Assembly (NCBI GenBank): GCA_028705955.1
Contig: JAQWCN010000007.1
Span: 1 to 34,966, forward strand
DNA: 34,966 nt
Reading direction: 5' to 3'
Origin: Eubacteriaceae bacterium
GTDB taxonomy: Bacteria; Bacillota; Clostridia; Eubacteriales; Eubacteriaceae
Shown here: positions 17,593 to 27,276 of the stretch, one piece after another
Position numbering within the stretch: position 1 is the stretch's first letter
Layout: each line of letters opens with the position of its first letter
Notes under the pieces: generated by a model
What the model saw: only the letters and a program-made list of their open reading frames with translations
Databases searched by the model: none
What the model was told of the DNA's origin: nothing
Made by a program: the position numbers and the translations under genes

Positions 17593-19245
17593 TTATTTTA
17601 GAATTGCTCCTTCATTGGCAGATGAAACCTGCTTGGCATAACGGGCCAAATATCCGGTGGTAATGCTTGGCTTCTTTGGTTTCCAGTTTGCTTTGCGTTT
17701 AGCCATTTCTGCTTCATCGACTTCCAAATCAAGTTGGCGGTTCGGAATGTCAATTTTAATCAGATCGCCGTCTTTAACAAAAGCAATCGGTCCTCCCGCT
17801 GCTGCTTCCGGTGAAACATGACCGACACAGGCTCCCCTCGTCGCGCCACTAAAACGACCATCCGTAATTAAAGCCACCGAATTTCCAAGTCCCATTCCCA
17901 TAATTGCTGAAGTCGGATTAAGCATTTCCCGCATGCCCGGGCCACCTTTTGGTCCTTCATAACGAATAACCAATACATCCCCTGGAACAATTTTACCCGC
18001 ATTGATCGCTTCCTGTGCTTCTTCTTCGCTTTCAAAAACCCGGGCTGGTCCTTCATGGACTAACATTTCCGGCAAAACAGCCGATTGTTTGACAACAGAT
18101 GTTTCTGGTGCAAGACTCCCACGAAGCATCGTCAGACCGCCCACAGGACTAAATGGATGATCAATCGGACGAATCGTCTCGGGATCTCTATTTTCAACTC
18201 CCTGAATATTTTCTCCGACTGTTTTACCGGAAACCGTCATGCAGTCGGTATGAAGCAGCTGTTTTTTGTTGAGCTCATTCATAACAGCATAAATCCCACC
18301 AGCTTCGTTGAGATCTTCCATATGTGTCGAACCTGCCGGTGCCAAATGACATAGATTTGGCGTTTTATCTGAAATGGCATTGACCATATCCGGATTTATC
18401 GTCACATCACATTCATGAGCAATGGCTGGAAGGTGAAGCATGGTGTTGGTACTGCATCCCAGAGCCATGTCCACTGTAAGCGCATTGTAAAATGCTTTTT
18501 CAGTCATGATATCTCTTGGACGAATGTCTTTTTCGATCATTTCCATCACCTGCATTCCAGCATGTTTAGCCAGTCGAAGCCGTTCAGAATACACTGCCGG
18601 AATGGTTCCGTTTCCTTTAAGCCCCATTCCTATGGCTTCGGTCAAACAATTCATGCTGTTAGCCGTGTACATTCCGGAACAAGATCCACAGGTTGGGCAC
18701 GTGTTGCATTCATAATCATCCAGGGCTTCTTTTGAAAGCTTTCCTGCTGTATACGCTCCAATGGCTTCACAAATTTTTGAAAAGCTGACTTTTTCTCCTG
18801 AAACATGACCAGCCATCATCGGACCGCCACTGACAAAAACCGTGGGTAGATTAAGACGGGCTGCTGCCATCAGCAGTCCCGGTACATTTTTATCACAATT
18901 GGGAACCATCACCATGGCATCAAAGCGGTGCGCAATTGCCATACATTCGGTGGAGTCTGCAATTAAATCCCGGGTAACAAGAGAATATTTCATTCCCTGA
19001 TGTCCCATCGCAATACCATCACAAACCGCAATTGCCGGAAATTCAATCGGGGTTCCACCGGCAATTCTGATACCGGCTTTAACCGCTTCAGTAATTTTAT
19101 CCAAGTTCATATGACCCGGCACAATTTCGTTAAAAGAATTAACCACACCAACCAAAGGCCGGTTCATTTCTTCTTCCGTTAAGCCCAATGCATTAAATAA
19201 AGCAAACGCGGCCTGTGTCCGCTGAACTTTTTTGGTTTCTTTCAT
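17593..19245 (-). CDS. ilvD: Dihydroxy-acid dehydratase
   Basis: The enzyme dehydrates dihydroxyisovalerate or dihydroxymethylvalerate to the 2-oxo acids, the last step before transamination to Val or Ile. The 550-residue protein has NCDKNVPG (Cys117) and [16 protein letters not shown] (Cys183-Cys189), and late [14 protein letters not shown]. The first cluster position reads VPGH, as in E. coli IlvD, rather than a Cys, which suggests the oxygen-sensitive [4Fe-4S] type and fits an anaerobe. ATG start with AAAGGGG; 10 bases after leuB. Confidence 0.97.
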   Translation of the reverse strand: MKETKKVQRTQAAFALFNALGLTEEEMNRPLVGVVNSFNEIVPGHMNLDKITEAVKAGIRIAGGTPIEFPAIAVCDGIAMGHQGMKYSLVTRDLIADSTECMAIAHRFDAMVMVPNCDKNVPGLLMAAARLNLPTVFVSGGPMMAGHVSGEKVSFSKICEAIGAYTAGKLSKEALDDYECNTCPTCGSCSGMYTANSMNCLTEAIGMGLKGNGTIPAVYSERLRLAKHAGMQVMEMIEKDIRPRDIMTEKAFYNALTVDMALGCSTNTMLHLPAIAHECDVTINPDMVNAISDKTPNLCHLAPAGSTHMEDLNEAGGIYAVMNELNKKQLLHTDCMTVSGKTVGENIQGVENRDPETIRPIDHPFSPVGGLTMLRGSLAPETSVVKQSAVLPEMLVHEGPARVFESEEEAQEAINAGKIVPGDVLVIRYEGPKGGPGMREMLNPTSAIMGMGLGNSVALITDGRFSGATRGACVGHVSPEAAAGGPIAFVKDGDLIKIDIPNRQLDLEVDEAEMAKRKANWKPKKPSITTGYLARYAKQVSSANEGAILK

Positions 19246-19255
19246 TTTATCCCCT

Positions 19256-20317
19256 TTATAAATTTGCGATTATTTTTTCGCCCATTTCCACACAGCCAAT
19301 GACCGATTCTTTTTCGGTAGCAATATCACCTGTACGATACCCTTGATCCAACGTTTTTTGTACTGCTTCTTCTACCGCTTGAGCTTCTTTTTCAAGTCCA
19401 AAGGAATAACGCAACATCATCGCCGTTGATAAAATTGTCGCAATAGGATTCGCTTTATTTTGCCCTGCAATATCCGGAGCTGATCCGTGAATCGGTTCGT
19501 ACATTCCAAAACTGCCTTCTGCCAGACTGGCTGATGCCTGCATTCCAATGGAACCCGTTAATGTACTGGATTCGTCTGACAGGATATCTCCAAACAGATT
19601 ACCCGTTAAAATAACATCAAATTGATGCGGGTTGAGCACCAGTTGCATGGCGGCATTGTCAACATATAAATATTCAACATCCACTTCCGGATAATCCTGC
19701 GCAACTTCTGTAACGATTTTACGCCACAGGCGGGACGTTTCCAATACATTGGCTTTATCAACACAGTGAAGTTTTTTATTTCTTTTCATTGCGCTTTCAA
19801 AACCAACCCTGGCAATACGTTCCACTTCCGGGCGGGAATAATTCATCAAGTCGGAGGCAAATTCATCCCCTTCGCGATGTTTTTCCCCAAAATAGACATC
19901 CCCGGTCAATTCGCGAACAACCAAAATATCCAAGCCGTCTCCAATGATTTCAGGTTTCAAAGGTGAAGAATCCCGAAGAACATTAAAGAGAACTGCAGGT
20001 CGTAAATTGGCAAATAACCCTAAAGCTTTACGAATTCCAAGAAGACCGGCTTCCGGGCGTTTATCCCCTGGCAGATCATCCCACTTGGGACCTCCCATAG
20101 CGCCCAAAAGAACGGCATCGCTTGCTTTGCAAATATCTACAGTTTCCTGGGGAAGCGGCGTACCGCACTGGTCAATAGCAATCCCACCAGCCAAAACCTG
20201 AGAATAGTCAAAGGTATGATCAAATATTTCTCCTACCCGATCGAGTACCCGCGTACTTGCTTCCACAATTTCTGGACCAATACCGTCCCCTTTTATTACT
20301 GCTATTTTATAATTCAT
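19256..20317 (-). CDS. leuB: 3-isopropylmalate / methylmalate dehydrogenase
   Basis: This is an NAD-dependent beta-decarboxylating dehydrogenase. The 353-residue product begins [20 protein letters not shown] and has [25 protein letters not shown], the metal-binding [18 protein letters not shown] and the NAD-binding [16 protein letters not shown]. It oxidises 3-isopropylmalate in leucine synthesis and, in the citramalate route, 3-methylmalate to 2-oxobutyrate. Its place with cimA points to the second use. 13 bases separate it from leuD. Confidence 0.96.
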   Translation of the reverse strand: MNYKIAVIKGDGIGPEIVEASTRVLDRVGEIFDHTFDYSQVLAGGIAIDQCGTPLPQETVDICKASDAVLLGAMGGPKWDDLPGDKRPEAGLLGIRKALGLFANLRPAVLFNVLRDSSPLKPEIIGDGLDILVVRELTGDVYFGEKHREGDEFASDLMNYSRPEVERIARVGFESAMKRNKKLHCVDKANVLETSRLWRKIVTEVAQDYPEVDVEYLYVDNAAMQLVLNPHQFDVILTGNLFGDILSDESSTLTGSIGMQASASLAEGSFGMYEPIHGSAPDIAGQNKANPIATILSTAMMLRYSFGLEKEAQAVEEAVQKTLDQGYRTGDIATEKESVIGCVEMGEKIIANL

Positions 20318-20330
20318 TTTGTCCTTTCCT

Positions 20331-20819
20331 TTATAATGTTTTATTGATGTAGTTTACCAAACCACCAGCCGAGATTAATTCCTGCATAAATTCAGGAAAG
20401 GCCTGTCCTTGAAAAGTCTGATTTTTAGTAACATCTGTTATCTTGCCTGAATCAAAATCAACTTCGACTTCATCCCCACTTTCGATGGTATTGACCGCTT
20501 CCGGACATTCCAAAATAGGCAGCCCAATATTAATGGCATTGCGGTAGAAAATCCGGGCGAAACTATTGGCAATAACGCAAGACACGCCGGATGCCTTAAT
20601 GGCTATAGGTGCATGTTCCCTGGAAGAACCACAGCCAAAATTATCATCGGCTACAATAATATCGCCTTTGTGAACATTATTCACAAATTCTTTATCGATA
20701 TCTTCCATGCAATGTTCTGCCAATTCCAAAGGGTCACTGGTATTTAAATAACGGGCTGGGATAATGACATCCGTATCAACATTATCTCCATAACGAAAAA
20801 CTTTTCCTTTTGCGTTCAT
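20331..20819 (-). CDS. leuD: Isopropylmalate/citramalate isomerase, small subunit
   Basis: This is the 162-residue swivelling subunit that pairs with LeuC in an aconitase-type isomerase. It has the typical [20 protein letters not shown] start, [14 protein letters not shown] and [16 protein letters not shown]. This short form goes with the 420-residue LeuC class found in archaea and many anaerobes, which often handles both isopropylmalate and citramalate. ATG start; 11 bases after leuC. Confidence 0.95.
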   Translation of the reverse strand: MNAKGKVFRYGDNVDTDVIIPARYLNTSDPLELAEHCMEDIDKEFVNNVHKGDIIVADDNFGCGSSREHAPIAIKASGVSCVIANSFARIFYRNAINIGLPILECPEAVNTIESGDEVEVDFDSGKITDVTKNQTFQGQAFPEFMQELISAGGLVNYINKTL

Positions 20820-20830
20820 GAATTTCCTCC

Positions 20831-22093
20831 TTACACTTCATCAGGAGCAGCAATGCGTCCTAAAATAGCCGATGCCGCAGCAACCTCTGGATTGGCCAGG
20901 TAAACTTCTGAATCCACATGACCCATTCTGCCAACAAAATTACGATTTGTGGTGGAAACACAACGTTCTCCCGCCGCTAAAATCCCCATGTGACCTCCTA
21001 GACATGGGCCACAGGTCGGTGTACTTACTGTCCCCCCTGATTCAATAAAATCCTTTAAAAATCCGGCTTCCATACAATCCAAATAAATTTGTTGTGTCGC
21101 TGGAATAATAATCAGGCGAACCCCTTTGGCCACATGTTTTCCTTTAAGGACATCATGGGCCTTTTTAAAGTCCGAAAAGCGGCCATTGGTACAAGAACCA
21201 ATGACAACCTGATCAATTTTTACAGGTTCTTTTATTGCATCCACTGTTTTTGTATTTTCCGGTAAATGCGGAAACGCGACAGTTGGTTTAAGATCACTTA
21301 AATTGATATCAATAACCTGATCGTATGAGGCATCATCATCGGCTTCATAAACAGTATATGCTTTATCAGAATGTTCTTTCATATAAGCAATGGTCTGATC
21401 ATCCACAGGGAAAATACCATTTTTCCCACCCGCTTCAATGGCCATGTTTGAAACCGTAAACCGATCGTCCATTGTCAGACTCGCCACACCATCTCCAACA
21501 AATTCCATTGATTTGTATAAAGCCCCATCAACGCCAATCATTCCGATGATGTGCAGAATTAAATCTTTGCCGGAAACTCCTGGTTTAAAAGCTCCCGTAA
21601 GATTAAATTGAATAGCCGAAGGCACTTTAAACCACGCTTTTCCTGTCGCCATTCCAACCGCCATGTCGGTAGAACCCACACCGGTGGAAAAAGCCCCAAG
21701 AGCCCCATAAGTACAAGTATGTGAATCTGCTCCTATGACAAGATTCCCCGCTACAACAAGTCCCTTTTCTGGCAACAGTGCGTGTTCCACGCCCATTTCA
21801 CCAATTTCAAAATAATTGGTAATGTCCTGATCACAAGCAAAGCAACGAACCTGTTTGCATTGTTCCGCCGCTTTGATATCTTTATTTGGTGCAAAATGAT
21901 CCGGTACTAAAGCAACTTTATTTTTATCAAACACTTCATCCCGTTTGATTTTTTTTAAGACATTAATTGCAACCGGCGATGTAATATCATTGCCAAGCAC
22001 CATATCCAAATCGGCCATAATTAAATCGCCGGCTTTAACAGAATCGACCCCGGCGTGGGCTGCCAGAATCTTCTGAGTCATTGTCATTCCCAT
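20831..22093 (-). CDS. leuC: Isopropylmalate/citramalate isomerase, large subunit
   Basis: This is the aconitase-like [4Fe-4S] subunit. The 420-residue product has [32 protein letters not shown] (Cys301) and [11 protein letters not shown] (Cys361, Cys364), the cluster ligands. With LeuD it converts citramalate via citraconate to methylmalate, or 2- to 3-isopropylmalate. The first ATG is used, with AAGGAG nine bases upstream. It directly follows cimA (16 bases), which suggests that citramalate is a substrate. Confidence 0.95.
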   Translation of the reverse strand: MGMTMTQKILAAHAGVDSVKAGDLIMADLDMVLGNDITSPVAINVLKKIKRDEVFDKNKVALVPDHFAPNKDIKAAEQCKQVRCFACDQDITNYFEIGEMGVEHALLPEKGLVVAGNLVIGADSHTCTYGALGAFSTGVGSTDMAVGMATGKAWFKVPSAIQFNLTGAFKPGVSGKDLILHIIGMIGVDGALYKSMEFVGDGVASLTMDDRFTVSNMAIEAGGKNGIFPVDDQTIAYMKEHSDKAYTVYEADDDASYDQVIDINLSDLKPTVAFPHLPENTKTVDAIKEPVKIDQVVIGSCTNGRFSDFKKAHDVLKGKHVAKGVRLIIIPATQQIYLDCMEAGFLKDFIESGGTVSTPTCGPCLGGHMGILAAGERCVSTTNRNFVGRMGHVDSEVYLANPEVAAASAILGRIAAPDEV

Positions 22094-22109
22094 GATTTTT
22101 TCTCCTTTA

Positions 22110-23702
22110 TTAATATAGATGATATTCTTTTATCTGGCGTTCCATATCGATGAGCAGCTTATACTCAATGGAATCAACCAAAGCAATCAGACTGGCTTCA
22201 ATCACATCGGTTGAAACCCCGACATTGGTCCAGATGTCAACCCCATCTGTACTTTCAATCAGCACTCTGACTTTTGAGGCGGTTGCCCCCTGATCAATGA
22301 CACGAACTTTAAAGTCTGTAAGCCGCAATTCCTTGATCTTTGGGAAAAATTCTTCCAGAGCTGTCCGAAGTGCTTTGTCCAGGGCGTTGACGGGTCCATC
22401 GCCTTCCGCCGCATTAACTGCTTCTTTGCCATCAACCATTACTTTAACCAAAGCAGAGGCACTCAAAGCCCTTCCATCAACGGGCTTTTCCCCAATCGTT
22501 TTAAAATCTGCAATGGTAAAGAAAGGCTTAAATCTCCCAAGTTCTTTACGAATAAGCAAACGCACACTGCTTTCTGCGCCTTCAAATTGGTATCCCTCAT
22601 ATTCCAGTTCTTTAATTTTATCCATAACTTGTGTGGTTTCTTTGGATTTTTTATCAATCGTCGGATCAATTTCATTAATCATTTGAATAATGGTACTGCG
22701 TCCGGAAACTTCTGACATCAGTATTCTGCGTTCATTTCCGACTTTTTCCGGTACAATATGTTCAAAAGAACTGGGAGACTTCATCACAGCATCAATGTGC
22801 ATTCCTCCCTTATGTGCGAACGCACTTTTGCCAACATAAGGTTCTCTGCCCGTAAGGCTGTAGTTTGAAATTTCAGCAACCCGAATAGCTGAACTTGTCA
22901 ATTTTTCCAGAGATTTTTCAGGCATGCAGTCATACCCCATTTTAAGCTGTAAATTTGGAATGATGCTTGAGAGGCTTGCATTGCCGCAGCGTTCCCCAAA
23001 TCCTAAAAAAGTTCCCTGAACTTGCCGGGCCCCGGCATCGACGGCCATAAGGCTATCCGCCACACCCAAGCCAGAATCGTTATGGCAATGAATTCCGATC
23101 TCCGCGGTTACCTGACTTTTAATTTCAGTAATAATTTGATGAATTTCCATAGGTAAGGTGCCTCCGTTGGTATCACAAAGCACCAAAACTTTAGCTCCGC
23201 CTCTTTCGGCCGCTTTTAATACATCGACTGCATATTTAGCGTCCAGTTTGTAGCCATCGAAGAAATGTTCTGCATCAAAATAAACTGTTTTATCATTATT
23301 GGTCAAATAAGCAATGGTATCTTCAATCATTTCCAGGTTTTCTTCCAGTGTCGTCCGAATCACTTTTTTGATATGAAACGTTGATGTTTTTCCAAAAATA
23401 GCTACTGCCGGTGTTCCCGCTTCCAGAAGTGCCTGGACATTTGAATCATCTTCAACTTTCACATTGCTGCGTCGGGTGCTGCCAAAGGCGCAAAGCTGGG
23501 CGTGTTCCAGTTTCACATCTTTCAGACGTTCAAAGAAAGAAATATCTTTAGGATTTGAGCCCGGGTTTCCGGCTTCAATGATGTCAATGCCTAATCGGTC
23601 CAGTGTTTTTAGAATTTTAATTTTATCCTCAACTGAAAATGAAATTCCCTCAGCCTGAGCACCATCCCGCAACGTTGAATCAAAAGTTTCTATTTTTTCC
23701 AT
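22110..23702 (-). CDS. cimA: (R)-citramalate synthase
   Basis: The enzyme condenses pyruvate and acetyl-CoA to citramalate, the first step of threonine-independent isoleucine synthesis. The 530-residue protein is a DRE-TIM metallolyase: [16 protein letters not shown] (Arg12, Asp13), metal site HCHNDSG (His205, His207), [11 protein letters not shown], and a C-terminal LeuA-type allosteric domain (about residues 400-520). Length and the AQAEGISF start fit the CimA/NifV-like long citramalate synthase subgroup rather than LeuA. ATG with AGAGAGGTGAG upstream; a terminator lies 33 bases before it. Confidence 0.93.
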   Translation of the reverse strand: MEKIETFDSTLRDGAQAEGISFSVEDKIKILKTLDRLGIDIIEAGNPGSNPKDISFFERLKDVKLEHAQLCAFGSTRRSNVKVEDDSNVQALLEAGTPAVAIFGKTSTFHIKKVIRTTLEENLEMIEDTIAYLTNNDKTVYFDAEHFFDGYKLDAKYAVDVLKAAERGGAKVLVLCDTNGGTLPMEIHQIITEIKSQVTAEIGIHCHNDSGLGVADSLMAVDAGARQVQGTFLGFGERCGNASLSSIIPNLQLKMGYDCMPEKSLEKLTSSAIRVAEISNYSLTGREPYVGKSAFAHKGGMHIDAVMKSPSSFEHIVPEKVGNERRILMSEVSGRSTIIQMINEIDPTIDKKSKETTQVMDKIKELEYEGYQFEGAESSVRLLIRKELGRFKPFFTIADFKTIGEKPVDGRALSASALVKVMVDGKEAVNAAEGDGPVNALDKALRTALEEFFPKIKELRLTDFKVRVIDQGATASKVRVLIESTDGVDIWTNVGVSTDVIEASLIALVDSIEYKLLIDMERQIKEYHLY

Positions 23703-23734
23703 AGGCTCACCTCTCTAAACTTCTTCGATTTTAG

Positions 23735-23777
23735 AAAAAAACTGCCGCATTAAGGATAAACGCTCAAAATGCGGCAG
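23735..23777 (-). terminator. Terminator between ilvC and cimA
   Basis: CTGCCGCATT and its complement form a perfect 10-pair stem with a 16-base loop, followed by seven T, just after ilvC. Only 32 bases remain before the cimA start, and I see no convincing promoter there, so some read-through is expected. Confidence 0.88.
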
Positions 23778-23794
23778 CCTTTTTTAATCGGTCA

Positions 23795-24829
<1,035 letters not shown>

Positions 24830-24859
24830 TTATTAAAATAGTTACTAAATATATTATAT

Positions 24860-24905
24860 AAAAAAACCGTCTCTTTGTATACACATATTGTATACAAAGA
24901 GACGG
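24860..24905 (-). terminator. T-box regulated terminator
   Basis: A perfect 16-pair stem (complement of 24867-24882 and 24890-24905) with a 7-base loop is followed by seven T. Its 5' arm contains the CCGTCTCTTT segment that alternatively pairs with the T-box region to form the antiterminator, the standard switching arrangement. Confidence 0.95.
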
Positions 24906-25173
24906 ATAATATATACCAATCCGCGGTACCACTCTTTTTGATGAAAAACCTTTCATCCGCTTCAGGTCGGAGCTGTGCTCTTAACCCTATTCCGTTAACG
25001 CCGGAAATTCTAATATGAATTTCGTCTTTCCCTACTTTGTCTCCATTTCGAGTCAGCTGCTCCCAAGTGATTATTCCACGTTTGCCCACTGCCAGCTTTT
25101 CACCATCCGCCGGTTCTCTGTAGAAAGCATACAACGTCTTTCTCTTGCTCATCGCATTTACTTTAATTGATTA
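24860..25173 (-). promoter_or_regulatory. T-box riboswitch leader of ilvC, probable Ile specifier
   Basis: T-box leaders sense uncharged tRNA and allow read-through when an amino acid is short. The T-box core AGTGGTACCGCGG is at the complement of 24921-24933. Its flank AAAGAG...CGGAT can pair with AUCCG..CUCUUU in the 5' arm of the terminator, giving the antiterminator. In Stem I the specifier side reads GGAATAATCACTTGGGAG; aligned with known T-boxes the triplet is ATC (complement of 25069-25071), isoleucine. An open frame through here (24811-25152) is not a protein. Confidence 0.9.
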
Positions 25174-25179
25174 ATGTAT

Positions 25180-25207
25180 AGTATAGCATTCTGTATTATT
25201 TTGTCAA
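25180..25207 (-). promoter_or_regulatory. Promoter of the T-box-ilvC transcript
   Basis: TTGACA (complement of 25202-25207), a 16-base spacer and TATACT (complement of 25180-25185). Start is near 25173, giving a leader of about 365 bases to ilvC. Between this promoter and the tadA end (25208-25279) I see no clear terminator. Confidence 0.8.
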
Positions 25208-25279
25208 CCCAAAAATCAATCTTTTCAGATGGCGCCGGTTTCATTTTTTAAAAAGTCGTACTAACTCTTTTTTATAGCT

Positions 25280-27163
25280 TTACTTCTTAAAAAATTCTTG
25301 AATGATTTCCCGGCATTCCGGTTCACAAATTCCCGAATAAAATTCTGTTTGATTGGAAAGCATGGGATGTTTGCCCAATTCACACGTCGTCTCGACACTG
25401 CCATACCGGGTTTCCGACACGCCATACACAATTTTTTTGATCCGGCTTTGAATAATTGCTCCCATACACATTGGACAGGGTTCCGCTGTCACATACAATT
25501 CACAATCATCCAAACGCCACCGTTGAAGCACATTTGCCGCTTCACGAATAACGAGCATTTCTGCATGAGCTGTCGGATCCTGCATTCCTTCTTTACGATT
25601 ATGATTTCTGGCTATTATTTTTCCATCTTTAACCAGCACGGCACCAACAGGGACTTCCCCTTCATCAAGAGCTCTTCTGGCTTCTGTTATTGCCTTCGCC
25701 ATATAATCGCTCATTTTCAAAGGCACATTTTTTTTTGTTTTTTCTCCCCGGTCACCGGTCTTTCTATCTTTTTCTGGGTTTAATCTTTGTCCCGGGACCA
25801 TGGCTTGATCAAAGCCAAGCTTTGGAATCTCTGGTGCTTGATCTTTTTTCATCAAAATCAGGCCGCTTTTAGCTGGAATACTAATGGCACCAAAGAGGGT
25901 TTGATCTTCTCCTGAATAAAGATCAGTGAATTCTCCTGTAAACTGGTCATCCCTTATCTGCACATCCCCAGCTTCACAATTAAACAAAACCCAAACCCTT
26001 TGATCCCCACAGGTTCGCAAAAATCCCATTTGGCAGGATGCCACAAACAGCTGTTCATAACTTCCCTCTCTCAGTGCTTTTACTGAACGCCGGATCGCTC
26101 CCATTCTTGCAATTTTCTGGTAAAGCTCCGTTTTAGAATCAAAATGCATGCTTTCATAACAGGGACGTAATGGCGCATCTGTATCCTTTCCCTTTTCACC
26201 TTTAGCCCCTTGTTCGCTCCCGTAATAAACACTCGGAATTCCCGGCATCGTATAGAGCATTAAATAGAGGGGTTCTAAATCCCTCTCATCTTTTAAGGTT
26301 GAAGCTACCCGATTTACATCATGATTATCAACGAAATTATACGTCAGAAATTGGCTGTACAATCCCCCGGCTCCAAACAACCGGTTTAAAGAGTAGGCAA
26401 TTTCGAAATAGTTTTTATCATTCAGACTGGAGTACATCCCTTTATAATCTTCATAATTAGTCACTGAATCCAAACCACCATTTTGAATCAGCTGACGATA
26501 ATCGCCACTGACGCTTTCCCCCACCATATAAAAATCCGGTTTGCGGTTCCGGGCTGCGTCACCAAGCTCTTTGATAAAACTGAGATCCATCACATTGGCG
26601 GCATCCATCCGAACCCCATCAATATCAAAAGTTTCTATCCAGAAAAGCATGGTCTCTTTGAGGTACTGACGAACTTCCGGATTATGAAGATTCAGTTTCA
26701 CTAAATTGTCACATCCGGCCCAATTATGATATTGAAACCCATCATTGTAGCCATTGTTTTCCCAAAAATTAATTCCATCATACCAATCTTTATAGCGTGA
26801 CTGATCCCGGTATGCTTGTATATCCTGAAACGCAAAGAATTCCCGGCCTGTATGATTAAAAACACAATCTAAAACAACGTTAAATCCCAGTTGATGACAT
26901 TGGTCCACCAATTCTTTGAGATCGTCATTGGTTCCCAGTCGTGGATCCACCGTCCGGTAATCTGTCGTGTCGTAACCATGGGATACCGAACTAAAAACCG
27001 GCCCCAAAAGCAGTGTATTGATCTGCATTTCCTTTAGATAAGACAAAATAAAAGCAATTTTTTTTAGCCGGTGTTTCACCCCGTCACATTGGACTTGAGT
27101 GGCTTCGGCTCCACAATAACCCATTGTAAAAATATGATAAATCGTCATTTCTGAGTGTTTCAT
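25280..27163 (-). CDS. GH13 alpha-amylase-like protein fused to tRNA adenosine deaminase TadA
   Basis: This is one uninterrupted 627-residue frame with two unrelated domains. Residues 1-440 are a GH13 alpha-amylase fold: region I DCVFNH (99-104), nucleophile Asp187 in DGVRMDAAN, acid/base Glu216 in VGES, Asp282 in FVDNHD, then a beta-sandwich ending SGLILMKK. A polar linker (about 441-483) leads to a complete TadA: MSDYMAKAITEARRALDEG, zinc/proton site HAE (533-535) and PCPMC (562-566), IVYGVSETRYG. TadA makes inosine at the tRNA wobble position. No signal peptide, so it is cytoplasmic. ATG with AAGGAGG seven bases upstream; no ribosome binding site is visible before the TadA part. Confidence 0.9.
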   Translation of the reverse strand: MKHSEMTIYHIFTMGYCGAEATQVQCDGVKHRLKKIAFILSYLKEMQINTLLLGPVFSSVSHGYDTTDYRTVDPRLGTNDDLKELVDQCHQLGFNVVLDCVFNHTGREFFAFQDIQAYRDQSRYKDWYDGINFWENNGYNDGFQYHNWAGCDNLVKLNLHNPEVRQYLKETMLFWIETFDIDGVRMDAANVMDLSFIKELGDAARNRKPDFYMVGESVSGDYRQLIQNGGLDSVTNYEDYKGMYSSLNDKNYFEIAYSLNRLFGAGGLYSQFLTYNFVDNHDVNRVASTLKDERDLEPLYLMLYTMPGIPSVYYGSEQGAKGEKGKDTDAPLRPCYESMHFDSKTELYQKIARMGAIRRSVKALREGSYEQLFVASCQMGFLRTCGDQRVWVLFNCEAGDVQIRDDQFTGEFTDLYSGEDQTLFGAISIPAKSGLILMKKDQAPEIPKLGFDQAMVPGQRLNPEKDRKTGDRGEKTKKNVPLKMSDYMAKAITEARRALDEGEVPVGAVLVKDGKIIARNHNRKEGMQDPTAHAEMLVIREAANVLQRWRLDDCELYVTAEPCPMCMGAIIQSRIKKIVYGVSETRYGSVETTCELGKHPMLSNQTEFYSGICEPECREIIQEFFKK

Positions 27164-27189
27164 TCAGACACCTCCTTATATTTGATTTC

Positions 27190-27218
27190 ATTATAAACGA
27201 TTTTATTCCATCCGTAAA
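27190..27218 (-). promoter_or_regulatory. Promoter of the GH13-TadA gene
   Basis: TTTACG (complement of 27213-27218), 17 bases, then consensus TATAAT (complement of 27190-27195). The leader is short, about 20 bases. It lies just after the lon terminator. Confidence 0.6.
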
Positions 27219-27259
27219 ATAAAAAGAGGCCTGGCATCAAAAGATACCATTGCCTCTTT
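27217..27259 (-). terminator. Terminator after lon
   Basis: On the minus strand AAAGAGGC pairs with GCCTCTTT, with an inner GGTATC/GATGCC stem and a TTTTTATTTT tract. It begins 17 bases after the lon stop. Confidence 0.88.
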
Positions 27260-27276
27260 GCAATTTTCTTATTTCT

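Noticed and set aside
25208-25279. Possible terminator after the tadA domain (AAAAAGAGT ... ACGACTTTTT)
   Set aside because: The stem is almost all A-T with a mismatch and has no GC core, so it cannot be supported as a terminator.
25700-25745. Independent start for tadA at the internal methionine
   Set aside because: The nearest purine-rich site (GGGGAG) is about 29 bases from the ATG, too far for normal initiation, so a separate tadA gene is not supported by the sequence.
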